DNA of 64,000 bases from Actinomadura craniellae. GTDB taxonomy: Bacteria > Actinomycetota > Actinomycetes > Streptosporangiales > Streptosporangiaceae. The stretch covers positions 245,661 to 309,660 of the forward strand of contig NZ_QLYX01000009.1 in NCBI RefSeq assembly GCF_003289645.1, in the 5' to 3' direction. Positions 55,518 through 64,000 of the stretch are shown piece after piece. Positions within the stretch are counted from its first letter, which is position 1; every line of letters begins with the position of its first letter. The notes under the pieces were generated by a model. It did not search any database, was not told where the DNA came from, and was given only the letters and a program-made list of their open reading frames with translations. Made by a program: the position numbers and the translations under genes.

Positions 55518-55531
55518 CTGAAGAACTTCAG
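55518..55531. promoter_or_regulatory. palindrome upstream of the toxin-antitoxin pair
   Basis: CTGAAG-aa-CTTCAG is a perfect 6-bp inverted repeat 12 bases before the antitoxin ATG. Type II antitoxins bind such sites to repress their own operon, so this is a likely autoregulatory operator. Confidence 0.6.
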
Positions 55532-55616
55532 TAGTTTTGCTTGTGGATCGGCAAACTCCTGGTCCCGCCAGGCGGCGTACCGGCTCAGCCTCCGGGATGG
55601 ATCGAGAAGGCTCGGC

Positions 55617-57794
55617 TCACTGCTCCGGGGTGAGCCAGACGGCGCCGAGGGGGGGTACGCGGAGGGTGGCCGAGGCGGGCTGGCCGTGCCACGGCTGGTC
55701 GGCGGCCGCGACCCGGCCCAGGTTGCCGACACCGCCGCCGCCGTACTCGTAGGCGTCGGTGTTGAGGAGTTCCCGCCAGCCGCCGGTGCGGGGCAGCCCG
55801 ATCCGGTAGTTCTCGTGCGGCATCCCGGAGAAGTTCACCACGCACGCCAGCAGCGAGCCGTCCGAGCCGTACCGCAGGAAGGAGAGCACGTTGCCCGCGG
55901 CGTCGTTGCCGTCGATCCACTGGAAGCCCTGCGGGTTCTCGTCCTGGGTCCACAGCGCCGGGTGCTCGCGGTAGGCCCGGTTGAGGTCGCCGACGAGCCG
56001 CTGCACCCCCGAGTGGTACTCGTGGTCGAGCAGCCACCAGTCGAGCGAGCGTCCCTCGGTCCACTCGCCGCCTTGGCCGAACTCGCCGCCCATGAACAGC
56101 AGCTGCTTGCCCGGGTGCGCCCACATGTAGGCGAACAGCGCGCGCAGGTTGGCGAAGCGCTGCCAGTCGTCGCCGGGCATCTTGCCCAGCAGCGAGCCCT
56201 TCAGGTGCACGACCTCGTCGTGCGACAGCGGCAGCACGTAGTTCTCCGAGAACGCGTACATCAGGGAGAAGGTGATCTCGTTGTGGTGGTACTGCCGGTG
56301 GATCGGCTCGTGCCCCAGGTAGCTGAGGGTGTCGTGCATCCAGCCCATGTTCCACTTGAACCCGAAGCCCAGCCCGCCCAGGTGCGTGGGCCGGGACACC
56401 CCGGGCCAGGCCGTCGACTCCTCGGCGATCGTCATGACGCCGGGGGAGCGCTTGTAGACGGTGGCGTTCATCTCCTGGAGGAAGGAGATCGCCTCCAGGT
56501 TCTCCCGGCCGCCGTAGATGTTCGGGGACCACTGGCCGTCCTCGCGGGAGTAGTCGAGGTAGAGCATCGAGGCGACGGCGTCCACCCGCAGCCCGTCGAC
56601 GTGGTACTCCTCCAGCCAGAAGGAGGCGTTGGCGACCAGGAAGTTGCGCACCTCGGTGCGCCCGAAGTCGAAGACCAGCGTGCCCCAGTCGGGGTGTTCG
56701 CCGCGCATCGGGTCGGAGTGCTCGTACAGCGGCGTCCCGTCGAACCGGGCCAGCGCCCACTCGTCCTTGGGGAAGTGCGCCGGGACCCAGTCGACGATGA
56801 CCCCGATGCCGGCCTGGTGCAGCCGGTCCACCAGGTGCCGGAAGTCGTCGGGGCCGCCGAACCGGGAGGTCGGCGCGTAGTAGGAGGTGACCTGGTAGCC
56901 CCAGGACCCGCCGAACGGGTGCTCGGCCACCGGCATGAACTCCACGTGGGTGAAGCCCAGCCGCGTCACGTACTCGACCAGTTCCTCGGCCAGTTCCCGG
57001 TAGCCCAGCCCCTCCCGCCACGAGCCCAGGTGCACCTCGTACACGCTCATCGGCTCGTGCAGCCAGTCGCGGCCCTTGCGCTGGTTCATCCACTCGTCGT
57101 CGTTCCAGGAGTACGACGGCGTGTGCACCACCGAGGCGGTGGCCGGGGGGATCTCGGTGGCCAGGGCCATTGGGTCGGCCTTCCGCCGCCAGCGCCGGTC
57201 ACGGCAGAGGATCTCGTACTTGTACTTGGTGCCGTCGCCGACGTCGGGCACGAACAGCTCCCAGATGCCGGACGAGCCCAGTGAGCGCATCGGGTGCGCC
57301 CGGCCGTCCCAGTGGTTGAAGTCGCCGACCACCCGCACGCCCCGGGCGTTGGGCGCCCAGACGGCGAAGGAGGTGCCGGTGACCGGCCCGAACGCCGAGG
57401 GGTGTTCCTGCACGTGGGCGCCGAGCACCTGCCACAGTTCCTCGTGCCGGCCCTCGCCGATCAGGTGCAGGTCGAGTTCGCCGAGCGTGGGCAGGTGCCG
57501 GTAGGGGTCGTCCTGGACGATCTCGGGGCCGCCGGGGTACGTCACCGCCAGCCGGTAGTCGGGCACCGCCGGTGACTCCCCGGGGGGCAGCACCCCGGCG
57601 AAGAGGCCCTGGTGTTCGTGCCGCAGCGGATGCCGGGTGCCGTCGGGGAGCACCGCGACCACGCTCTCGGCCAGCGGTCGCAGGACGCGGACCGCCACTC
57701 CGTCAGGTACCGGATGGGCGCCGAGCAGCCCGTGCGGATCATGATGCTCGCCGCCGATCAGCCGGTCGATCTCCTCGCGCTTTACCGGTGCCAT
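55617..57794 (-). CDS. glgB: 1,4-alpha-glucan branching enzyme
   Basis: A 725-residue GH13 branching enzyme that makes alpha-1,6 links in glycogen. An N-terminal CBM48-type domain (about 90-200) is followed by the barrel with [12 protein letters not shown] (nucleophile Asp), [12 protein letters not shown] (acid Glu) and [10 protein letters not shown] (third Asp). The length matches actinomycete GlgB. ATG 57794 follows GAGGAGG by 11 bases; the frame also runs up to a TTG at 57833. No other glycogen genes are in the window. Confidence 0.92.
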   Translation of the reverse strand: MAPVKREEIDRLIGGEHHDPHGLLGAHPVPDGVAVRVLRPLAESVVAVLPDGTRHPLRHEHQGLFAGVLPPGESPAVPDYRLAVTYPGGPEIVQDDPYRHLPTLGELDLHLIGEGRHEELWQVLGAHVQEHPSAFGPVTGTSFAVWAPNARGVRVVGDFNHWDGRAHPMRSLGSSGIWELFVPDVGDGTKYKYEILCRDRRWRRKADPMALATEIPPATASVVHTPSYSWNDDEWMNQRKGRDWLHEPMSVYEVHLGSWREGLGYRELAEELVEYVTRLGFTHVEFMPVAEHPFGGSWGYQVTSYYAPTSRFGGPDDFRHLVDRLHQAGIGVIVDWVPAHFPKDEWALARFDGTPLYEHSDPMRGEHPDWGTLVFDFGRTEVRNFLVANASFWLEEYHVDGLRVDAVASMLYLDYSREDGQWSPNIYGGRENLEAISFLQEMNATVYKRSPGVMTIAEESTAWPGVSRPTHLGGLGFGFKWNMGWMHDTLSYLGHEPIHRQYHHNEITFSLMYAFSENYVLPLSHDEVVHLKGSLLGKMPGDDWQRFANLRALFAYMWAHPGKQLLFMGGEFGQGGEWTEGRSLDWWLLDHEYHSGVQRLVGDLNRAYREHPALWTQDENPQGFQWIDGNDAAGNVLSFLRYGSDGSLLACVVNFSGMPHENYRIGLPRTGGWRELLNTDAYEYGGGGVGNLGRVAAADQPWHGQPASATLRVPPLGAVWLTPEQ

Positions 57795-57927
57795 GGCGGT
57801 GGGGGCCTCCTCGTGCTCGGGATCCCGTACCAACCTAGGGGTGCCCCATGAACGTGATGTTTCACCTTTTCCAGGGCCCCGGTAAAACTTCGTTCGAGAC
57901 GCCGGGCACGCGCGCCGTTCGCGCAGG

Positions 57928-59010
57928 TCAGGTGCCGGAGCGCAGCCGCCCGTAGCGGCGCATGGCGCGGTCGGCCAGGGAGTAGAACCGCTGGTTGCCC
58001 AGCACGAGTTCCCGGGCCCGCCCCACCGGGGCGCGCCGCAGCCAGTGCGCCGCGCCGCCAGGCGAGCGCCGGCGCACCACGCCTTCGGCCACCGGGACGG
58101 TGTGGCTCTGCAGTTCCTGTTTGTAGCGCCAGCCGACGCCCGGCCCCAGGTCCATGCTCTGGACGCCCAGTCCGGCGGCGGCCTCGGCCATCCGCAGGTG
58201 CAGCGCCAGCCCGGGGGAGTAGCGGGAGAAGTCCGGGTCGTACACCGGGAACCAGGTGATCAGTATGGTGTCGCTGCGCAGCCCGAAGTGCCCGGCGACC
58301 GGCCGGCCGTCGGCGTACAGCATCGACAGCGATCCGGCGAAGCCGTCGGCGCGGGTGTGGTGCAGCCGTTCCACCAGGTCGACCACCCAGGGCCGGGAGA
58401 ACCGGTCGGGCCGCCCCATCGCCCGGTACTGCGCGGACTTCCACGACCGCACCAGGGCCAGCGACCGGTCGTCGGTCACGTCGAAGGAGAACGTCACCTC
58501 GCCGACCTCGCGGCCCAGCTTGCGTTCCTTGTAACGGGTTTGCTTGATCACCTTGGAGCCCTTGGCGCGCAGCCCCTCGGCGTAGCCGTCGAACCCGCCG
58601 CTCAGATCCATGATCACCGAGTCGAGGTGTTTGCCGGCGTAGGGCTCGAACCACGGCTGCTCCCGGGTCAGCAGGCCGAACTCCCAGGCGTGCAGCCCGC
58701 AGGCGCGCAGCAGTTCGTGGGCGTCGAACTCCAGCCCGGGGACGTGCACCAGCCCCTGGCACAGCGACAGCCAGCCGCCGATGGCCGATCCGACGCCCAG
58801 CCGCTCCCGCTCGAAGGGGAAGAACCCGACAGTCTTGTCCCCCTCGGTGAGCACCGCGACCCGGGCGCCGTCGATCACCTGGTCGACGGCCTGCGCGTAC
58901 TCGGGCGACATGAACGGGTTGCCCAGGTGCGGCAGCGTGGCCTGCATGTCGCGCCATGCGGAGATCTCGGGGGCGCCCAGCTCCCGTGGGCGGATCACGG
59001 ACACTTGCAT
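57928..59010 (-). CDS. GNAT/FemAB-like acyltransferase (CelD/BcsL type)
   Basis: A 360-residue protein of the GNAT_6 family, related to FemAB aminoacyl transferases and to proteins linked with exopolysaccharide synthesis. Visible family-type runs are [20 protein letters not shown] near the N-terminus, [20 protein letters not shown], and [20 protein letters not shown]. It probably transfers an acyl or aminoacyl group to a cell-surface polymer; donor and acceptor are unknown. Confidence 0.78.
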   Translation of the reverse strand: MQVSVIRPRELGAPEISAWRDMQATLPHLGNPFMSPEYAQAVDQVIDGARVAVLTEGDKTVGFFPFERERLGVGSAIGGWLSLCQGLVHVPGLEFDAHELLRACGLHAWEFGLLTREQPWFEPYAGKHLDSVIMDLSGGFDGYAEGLRAKGSKVIKQTRYKERKLGREVGEVTFSFDVTDDRSLALVRSWKSAQYRAMGRPDRFSRPWVVDLVERLHHTRADGFAGSLSMLYADGRPVAGHFGLRSDTILITWFPVYDPDFSRYSPGLALHLRMAEAAAGLGVQSMDLGPGVGWRYKQELQSHTVPVAEGVVRRRSPGGAAHWLRRAPVGRARELVLGNQRFYSLADRAMRRYGRLRSGT

Positions 59011-59131
59011 CGGTTGCCTCCGGCGGTACGGGTCCCACTGTGGGTGTAGCGCATGCGGCGGGCGACGGCCATCGGACGCACGGCCACGTGCCGTATCGGC
59101 ACCCCATTTCGGTATGACGCACCGGACGGCG

Positions 59132-59890
59132 TCAAAGATCGATCGAATAGTCGAGGATCACCCGATCGGCAGGAATGACGATGTCACGGCAGACCTCCAG
59201 TACCCGATCCCCGGAGAACATCCGTCGGGTGATGGTCAATACCGGCACTCCGGGCGGCATGCGCAGCGTCCGGCCCTCGTCGGGGCTGGGCATGCGCGAC
59301 CGGACGGCCTCCTCCACCCGGGTGGCGGGATGCCCGAGGAAGGCGAGCTGGGCGGGGGTGCCGCCGGGCCAGGGCTCCCGGTCGGGGTCGGCCACCGGCG
59401 TGCCGGCCACGAAGTCCCACGGCAGGTAGTTGACCGAGATCTGCTGCGGCTCCCCCCGGGCGTAGAACACGAACCGGCGGCGCAGCAGTTCCGTCCCGGT
59501 GGGCAGCGCGAACAGCGTTCCCAACTCGGCGTCGGCCGTGGTGCGCGAGTACTCCTTCTCCAGGCGGTACTCGCTCCAGCCGATGCGCTGGTCGCGGGTG
59601 AAGGAGGTGGCGGGTTCGGGCTGCGGGCGGGTCTCCACCCGGTAGCGGTCCATCGCCACCCGGCGGACCGGCGGCCGGACGCGGACCACGGTGCCGCCGC
59701 CCCGGCGGGTCTCCACCAGCCCCTCGCCCCGCAGCAGGGCCATGGCCTGGCGGACGACGATTTCGGAGACCTGGTACGTCACGCACAGCTCGGCCATGGT
59801 CGGCAGCCGGGAACCCGGCGGATGACTACCGTTGCGGATGCCTTCGCGCAGCTCATCGGCGATCCGAAGGTAGGCCGGACCTTCACTCAC
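59132..59890 (-). CDS. GntR-family regulator with UTRA domain
   Basis: A 252-residue HutC-type GntR regulator. The winged HTH (about 1-75) has GSRLPTMAELCVTYQVSEIV and RRGGGTVVRV; a UTRA ligand domain follows, with RRRFVFYARGEPQQISVNYL. GTG 59890 is preferred because GGAGG lies nine bases upstream; ATG 59896 would leave only three. It is divergent from a small 72-residue gene, a pairing seen often in actinomycetes. The ligand is unknown. Confidence 0.82.
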   Translation of the reverse strand: MSEGPAYLRIADELREGIRNGSHPPGSRLPTMAELCVTYQVSEIVVRQAMALLRGEGLVETRRGGGTVVRVRPPVRRVAMDRYRVETRPQPEPATSFTRDQRIGWSEYRLEKEYSRTTADAELGTLFALPTGTELLRRRFVFYARGEPQQISVNYLPWDFVAGTPVADPDREPWPGGTPAQLAFLGHPATRVEEAVRSRMPSPDEGRTLRMPPGVPVLTITRRMFSGDRVLEVCRDIVIPADRVILDYSIDL

Positions 59891-60015
59891 CGGCATGCAC
59901 CTCCCGATTCGACCTATCCCCCGGGGAACGGTCCGCTTACGCGAAGCTTGACGCTTCTCTGACTGTGTATCACTTTTGTATACGGAAGGCATTCCTCGGG
60001 GAAGGGGCGATTCGC

Positions 60016-60234
60016 ATGGGGGACTTCGAGGACCTCAAGGCGGCAATGCAGGAGGAATTCCCCGGTTGGATCGTCTGGCGCAGCGATGCAGGGCGCTGGT
60101 ACGCGACCCGGAGCGGGGATTTGACCGACGCGCAACTGCGGGCCGGTTACGCCATGACGGTGGCCGCCGATGACTCCACGGGCCTGCGCGCACTGCTGGT
60201 CGAGCAGGCCGGGAAGCGCATCGAGGAGGGCTGA
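60016..60234 (+). CDS. small conserved actinomycete protein, 72 residues
   Basis: A 72-residue protein with the pattern FPGWIVWRSDAGRWYATR, common in small actinomycete proteins encoded beside GntR or XRE regulators. Its role is unknown to me. It faces the GntR gene. The gap between them holds GTGTATCAC and GTATAC, which may be a GntR binding site. Confidence 0.65.
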   Translation: MGDFEDLKAAMQEEFPGWIVWRSDAGRWYATRSGDLTDAQLRAGYAMTVAADDSTGLRALLVEQAGKRIEEG

Positions 60235-60553
60235 CCACCGTTGCGGCCCGGTCCGCTTCACGGGGGCGGATCGGGCTGGGCGTCCATTCCATGCTGAACG
60301 ATTTTCCACAATGCTTACCGACCGCATCCGGCACGACAGTCGCTACCGCCCCACACGCCAGGAAGAGGTAGCGACTCGGTAATCGTGGCCGCACGGGCGG
60401 CGGCACATTCGTCGCGACCCCGGCCGTCCGTGCGGTCATGCCGTTGCGCTGGGGCATTGTCACCTTCGAGATAGTCGCGAACCCGGAACCTTCGGGCGGC
60501 GATCTAAAGAGATGTGCCGACACACCGGCGCGCACTCTCCGCAGGAGGCACCC
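60235..60553. other. 319-bp intergenic region with a possible regulator remnant
   Basis: No intact gene is supported. Around 60384-60422 one frame reads RGRTGGGTFVATP, like the wing end of a GntR HTH, but a stop precedes it and no ligand domain follows. It may be a decayed regulator, or chance. AGGAGG at its end serves the next gene. Confidence 0.35.
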
Positions 60554-61960
60554 GTGCAAGCACGTCCTCGCGTTAGCGTTGATCGTGTGGCAGTGCTCAC
60601 CAGTCGCCAGGGCAGACACCGACGGCCGAGACGGCGGCTGTTCTACGTCGCCCTGATCATCGCGCTGGCCGGCATCGTCATCGGCGCGATCTCCTACCTC
60701 GTGGTCACGGGCCGGTCGGGCCCGTCCACCGCGTCTCCCACCTCGCAGGCGCAGCCACCCGTCCCGCGGGTGGGCCCCGGGGTGTCCGCGGACTGGCCGG
60801 TGTGGGGGTTCACGCACACCCAGAACAGCATCGACGGCCCGGCCGGCGGCGCGCTCGACACCATCCGCGACCTGCTGTCCCGGCGGCCGGTGACGCAGAA
60901 CCAGCACATCATGGGCTGGGGCGCCGACAACCCGGAGCCGTACCCGGGCCGCTACCAGTTCGGCAGCCTCGACCGCCGGATGGACATGATCCGCAACACC
61001 CGGGGCACCCCGGTCATCACGCTGTGCTGCGCGCCCGACTGGATGAAGGGCGGCGCCCCCGGCGAGACCGACTGGGCCAAGCTGGAGGTGGCGCCCCGGC
61101 GCGAGCACTACGACGACTTCGCCAGGCTCGCCGCGCAGGTCGCCCGCCGCTATCCCGACGTCAAGCACTACGCGGTCTGGAACGAGTTCAAGGGCTTCTT
61201 CGACGAGAAGAAGAAGCGGTGGCGCTACGAGGACTACACCGACCTCTACAACGCGGTGTACACCGCCCTCAAGGAGGTCGATCCCGACATCAAGGTCGGC
61301 GGCCCCTACGTGGTGATGGGCAGCCGCAACCCCGGCCACCCCGCCGGGCCGTCCAAGGTGCGGGGCGAGTGGGGCAGCCTCGACCCGCGCAACATCGACG
61401 CGGTGGAGTACTGGCTGAAGCACAAGCGGGGCGCCGACTTCATCGTCGTGGACGGGCACACCCAGCCCGACGAGAAGCACATCGTGGTGGACGAGTTCAA
61501 GGCGATCGGCAAGTTCTCCGCGGTCACCCGGTGGCTGCGCCAGGCGAGCGGCGACCTGCCCGTGTGGTGGGCCGAGTGGTACGTCGAGCCCGAGAACGCG
61601 GGCTGGAGCAACCCCCGCCGCAGCGCCGTGCTGGCCGCCGCGATGATGGAGTTCGTCCGCAGCGGGGTGGCGACCGCCCTGTACTGGAACCCGCAGACCG
61701 AGAAGGGCGACTGCGCGGGCTGCCTGTGGACCGGCGGCGGCGAGCCGACCCCCGACCTGGAGATGCTCCAGGGGTTCGCCCGGTGGTTCCCGCCCGGCAC
61801 CGAACTCCAGGACGTCCGCTCCTCGACCGGGCGGGTCCGGGTGCTCGCCCAGCCGGACCAGATGGTCATCGTCAACACCGGAGGCGGGCCGGTACGCACC
61901 GTGATCGAGGGGAAGACCTACGACCTGGGGGCCCACGAGGTGCGGTGGGCCGACCGGTGA
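60554..61960 (+). CDS. membrane-anchored glycoside hydrolase, GH39-like
   Basis: A 468-residue protein. A basic N-terminus and one membrane segment (about 32-52) anchor it with the C-terminus outside. After a Ser/Thr/Pro linker, a TIM-barrel glycosidase follows. The likely acid-base Glu is in HYAVWNEFKGF and the likely nucleophile Glu in PVWWAEWYVEPE, the spacing of clan GH-A enzymes such as GH39. The sugar substrate is unknown. GTG 60554 follows AGGAGG by seven bases. The P450 gene starts 24 bases after the stop. Confidence 0.75.
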   Translation: MQARPRVSVDRVAVLTSRQGRHRRPRRRLFYVALIIALAGIVIGAISYLVVTGRSGPSTASPTSQAQPPVPRVGPGVSADWPVWGFTHTQNSIDGPAGGALDTIRDLLSRRPVTQNQHIMGWGADNPEPYPGRYQFGSLDRRMDMIRNTRGTPVITLCCAPDWMKGGAPGETDWAKLEVAPRREHYDDFARLAAQVARRYPDVKHYAVWNEFKGFFDEKKKRWRYEDYTDLYNAVYTALKEVDPDIKVGGPYVVMGSRNPGHPAGPSKVRGEWGSLDPRNIDAVEYWLKHKRGADFIVVDGHTQPDEKHIVVDEFKAIGKFSAVTRWLRQASGDLPVWWAEWYVEPENAGWSNPRRSAVLAAAMMEFVRSGVATALYWNPQTEKGDCAGCLWTGGGEPTPDLEMLQGFARWFPPGTELQDVRSSTGRVRVLAQPDQMVIVNTGGGPVRTVIEGKTYDLGAHEVRWADR

Positions 61961-61983
61961 GAAGCGAACTGGGGGAACCGCGG

Positions 61984-63231
61984 GTGACGGACATCGACCT
62001 GGTCGGCATGGACTTCTGGAACCGTCCGCCGGCCGACCGGCTGGCCGACTTCGCCCGGCTGCGCGCGCTGGGCGCGCCCGCCTTCTTCGCCGAGCCCCGG
62101 GTGCCGCTGGTCCGCTCGGGCCAGGGTTTCTACGCGCTGGTCCGGCACGCCGACGTGGTGGAGGCCAGCCGGAACCCCAAGATCTTCAGCAGCGAGCCGG
62201 CGGCGACCTCGCCCGAGCCGCCCGCCTGGCTGGCGGCGATCTTCGGCACCCCGATGGTCAACATGGACGATCCCCGGCACGCCCGGCTGCGGCGCATCGT
62301 CTCCCGGGCCTTCAGCCCCAAGATGCTGCGGAAGGTCGAGGCCGACATCGAGACGACCGCGCGGCAGATCGTCGACGACGTGCTCGCCGCGGGCCCGGGT
62401 GACTTCGTCGAGCAGGTCGCGGCGCGGCTGCCGATCCACGTGATCTGCTCGATGATGGGCGTCCCCGAGCGGCTGCGGCCGTACGTGCTGCAGCGGATCG
62501 ACGTGATGACCGAGTACTCCGGGGTGCGCGGCTCGCTGCTGCGCCCCCGCACCCAGCGGCTGCTGCTGGGCAACCTGAAGGCGATCGTCGACCTGCACCG
62601 GCTGGTCGCCCGGCTGGGCCGGGAACGCCGCGACGACCCGTCCGACGACCTGGTCTCCGCGCTGGTCAACGCGAACGTGGACGGCGAGGCGCTGTCGGTC
62701 AAGGAGCTCGGCTCGTTCTTCGACCTGCTGCTGGTGGCGGGCAACGAGACCACCCGGAACGCGCTGTCGCACGGCCTCAAGCTGTTCACCGACCACCCCG
62801 GCCAGCGCGAGGCGCTGCTGGCCGACTACGACACCCGGATCGGCCCCGCCATCGAGGAGGTCATCCGGTACGTCAGCCCGATCATGCAGTTCCGCCGGAC
62901 GCTGACCGCCGACCACGACCTCAACGGCCACCGGTTCAAGGCGGGGGACAAGGTGGTGCTCTACTACCCGGCGGCCAACCGCGACCCCGAGGTCTTCAAG
63001 GACCCCGACGCCTTCGACATCACCCGCTCGCCCAACCCGCACGTCGGCTTCGGCGGCCCCGGCCCGCACCTGTGCCTGGGCGCCAACCTGGCCCGCATGG
63101 AACTCAAGATCATGTTCCGCGAGCTCTACACCCGCCTGCCCGGCCTGCGCACCACCGGCGAACCGCAGTACCTACTCTCCAACTTCGACAACGGCATCAA
63201 GCACCTCCCCTTCACCTTCGAACGCCCCTGA
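61984..63231 (+). CDS. cytochrome P450, CYP124-like
   Basis: A 415-residue P450. The I-helix motif is VAGNETTRNALSHG, the K-helix ExxR is in IEEVIRYVSP, and the heme Cys lies in GFGGPGPHLCLGANLAR. LVGMDFW, VNMDDPRHARLRRIVSRAFSP and the C-terminal NGIKHLPFTF closely resemble mycobacterial CYP124, which omega-hydroxylates methyl-branched lipids and cholesterol-type side chains. Given the igr-like operon elsewhere in this window, a role in steroid or isoprenoid side-chain oxidation is reasonable. GTG 61984 follows GGGGGAA. No ferredoxin gene is adjacent. Confidence 0.82.
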   Translation: MTDIDLVGMDFWNRPPADRLADFARLRALGAPAFFAEPRVPLVRSGQGFYALVRHADVVEASRNPKIFSSEPAATSPEPPAWLAAIFGTPMVNMDDPRHARLRRIVSRAFSPKMLRKVEADIETTARQIVDDVLAAGPGDFVEQVAARLPIHVICSMMGVPERLRPYVLQRIDVMTEYSGVRGSLLRPRTQRLLLGNLKAIVDLHRLVARLGRERRDDPSDDLVSALVNANVDGEALSVKELGSFFDLLLVAGNETTRNALSHGLKLFTDHPGQREALLADYDTRIGPAIEEVIRYVSPIMQFRRTLTADHDLNGHRFKAGDKVVLYYPAANRDPEVFKDPDAFDITRSPNPHVGFGGPGPHLCLGANLARMELKIMFRELYTRLPGLRTTGEPQYLLSNFDNGIKHLPFTFERP

Positions 63232-63244
63232 CCGGGCCGTCCGC

Positions 63245-63502
63245 TCAGGGCAGGTCGTGTGCTCCGTGCTTGATGCGCTCGCTCAGGGCGTGCCACGTGC
63301 CAGGGGCGAGAATCAGCCTGGGGCCGTCGGGGTCCCTGGAGTCGCGGACGGCGACGACTGGGGCAATGGCGGTGATCTCGACGCAGTTGCCCTCACTGCT
63401 GCTGTGGCTGGCTTTCCGCCAGGTGGCGGCCACTTCGACGCAGTTGTCGGTTGTGGCCTGGCTGCGGCTGCTTTTTCGCCAGGTGATCTTTGACGGTTCC
63501 AC
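63245..63502 (-). CDS. DUF397 protein with a duplicated N-terminal motif
   Basis: An 85-residue DUF397 protein. The family start motif occurs twice: WRKSSRSQATTDNCVEVA and then WRKASHSSSEGNCVEITA, before the usual VVAVRDSRDPDGPRL. Typical members have one copy and about 60 residues, so an internal duplication of about 20 codons is likely. It is the partner of the upstream DUF5753 regulator, which is now cut by an insertion. Confidence 0.8.
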   Translation of the reverse strand: MEPSKITWRKSSRSQATTDNCVEVAATWRKASHSSSEGNCVEITAIAPVVAVRDSRDPDGPRLILAPGTWHALSERIKHGAHDLP

Positions 63503-63509
63503 GGTGTCT

Positions 63510-63873
63510 TCATCCCGGTTGATCGAGCAGGTCTCTGAGGTACGCGGTTGAGGCGCCTGGACTGAGCGCAGCTGCGCACAAGTGCTGAAAAACCAGCGTA
63601 TATCGGGCCAGTTCGTCCGGTCGCTCCAGGTAGAGTCCGTCGGTTCCGGTTTCGATGTAGGCGATGCTGGGGTCCAGCGGCTCGGCGAAGTCCAGAAGGA
63701 CGAACTGGCCGGGTAGCCCGGGATGCGGTCCGGCAGACGCTGGGAGCACTTGCACGGTGACGTGTTCGAGCGGGTCGGTCTCGATCAGCCGCTGAATTTG
63801 CTGTCGCCTGATGTCCAGGTCGTTGGCGGGGTGGCGTAGGGCTGCCTCGTCTATGACGGCCCAAAGTTGGGGT
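63510..63873 (-). pseudogene. DUF5753 (Scr1-type) regulator, 5' part replaced by an insertion
   Basis: The remaining 120 codons encode the C-terminal ligand-like domain of an XRE/DUF5753 regulator: LWAVIDEAALRHPAND, the run VTVQVLPASAGPHPGLPGQF and LYLERPDELARYTLVFQHL. The frame is intact to its stop but breaks at about 63874, where an IS3-type element begins. The helix-turn-helix half is missing on this side of the element and may lie beyond the window. Confidence 0.75.
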
Positions 63874-64000
63874 TGAGCTTCCCCCCGTTCTCCGGACGCT
63901 CAGCCTGAGGTCACCGGCGATGATCAGGAAGGATGTTCGCCATGCCCTCACCACATCCGCCCGAGTTCCGGCGCCGCGCGGTCGAGTTGGCCCGCCAAGG
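63874..64000 (+). mobile_element. left end of an IS3-type insertion sequence
   Basis: At 63874 the regulator frame ends and a new sequence begins, TGAGCTTCCCCCCGTTCTCC, which is probably the terminal inverted repeat. A transposase start follows 68 bases later. The right end lies beyond the window, so neither the full terminal repeat nor a target duplication can be checked. Confidence 0.7.
63942..64000 (+). CDS. IS3-family transposase OrfA (partial)
   Basis: The first 19 codons read MPSPHPPEFRRRAVELARQ, the typical start of an IS3-group OrfA helix-turn-helix protein. GGAAGGA precedes ATG 63942. The gene runs off the window. Confidence 0.75.
   Translation, partial: MPSPHPPEFRRRAVELARQ

Overview
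The window is GC-rich chromosomal DNA of an actinomycete. Dense short-gap operons, many GTG starts, Scr1-type regulators with DUF397 partners, ergothioneine genes and a SapB-type lanthipeptide locus support this. A Streptosporangiales or Thermomonosporaceae host is my guess; nothing here settles the genus. No tRNA, rRNA or CRISPR array was seen.

Left part (1-16.4 kb). A KstR-like TetR gene faces an operon that matches the mycobacterial igr locus for the last side-chain cycle of cholesterol breakdown: FadE28, FadE29, a fused ChsH2-ChsH1 hydratase and the aldolase Ltp2. A KstR-type operator lies between them. A stray copy of the ltp2 3' end sits 1.4 kb further on. Then come a CYTH protein and a four-gene minus-strand run: an HATPase, a radical SAM/SPASM protein, a thymidylate-kinase-like P-loop protein and an EEP nuclease or phosphatase. 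An XRE-TPR regulator and an aldo/keto reductase diverge from it. This is the best candidate for an undescribed system. A NUDIX gene, a DUF397 gene and a TetR/MFS efflux pair follow.

Middle (16.4-39 kb). A sigma-like protein with a membrane segment and proline-rich tail precedes egtA-egtB (one uninterrupted frame), egtC and egtD. Next are an acyltransferase, a LacI regulator and an OpuC-type ABC importer. Between the importer's two permease genes lies a 52-codon ORF built from three 17-codon repeats. After an AraC/SDR pair and a block of inverted repeats comes a histidine utilization operon: hutH, hutU, an M20 amidohydrolase, hutF and hutI.

Lanthipeptide locus (39.2-46 kb). It holds a RamR/AmfR-type regulator, two ABC exporters, a 47-residue precursor with two Ser-X2-Ser-X3-Cys motifs, and a class III synthetase (LanKC), in the ram/amf arrangement.

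Right part (46-64 kb). An MFS gene with a broken start, a flavin reductase, SppA, a thioesterase, twin Ser/Thr kinases, a NUDIX-NYN protein, a Phd/RelE-like toxin-antitoxin pair, glgB, a GNAT/FemAB-like protein, a GntR regulator, a membrane-anchored glycosidase and a CYP124-like P450. The window ends in an IS3-type insertion that has cut a DUF5753 regulator gene beside a DUF397 gene with a duplicated motif.
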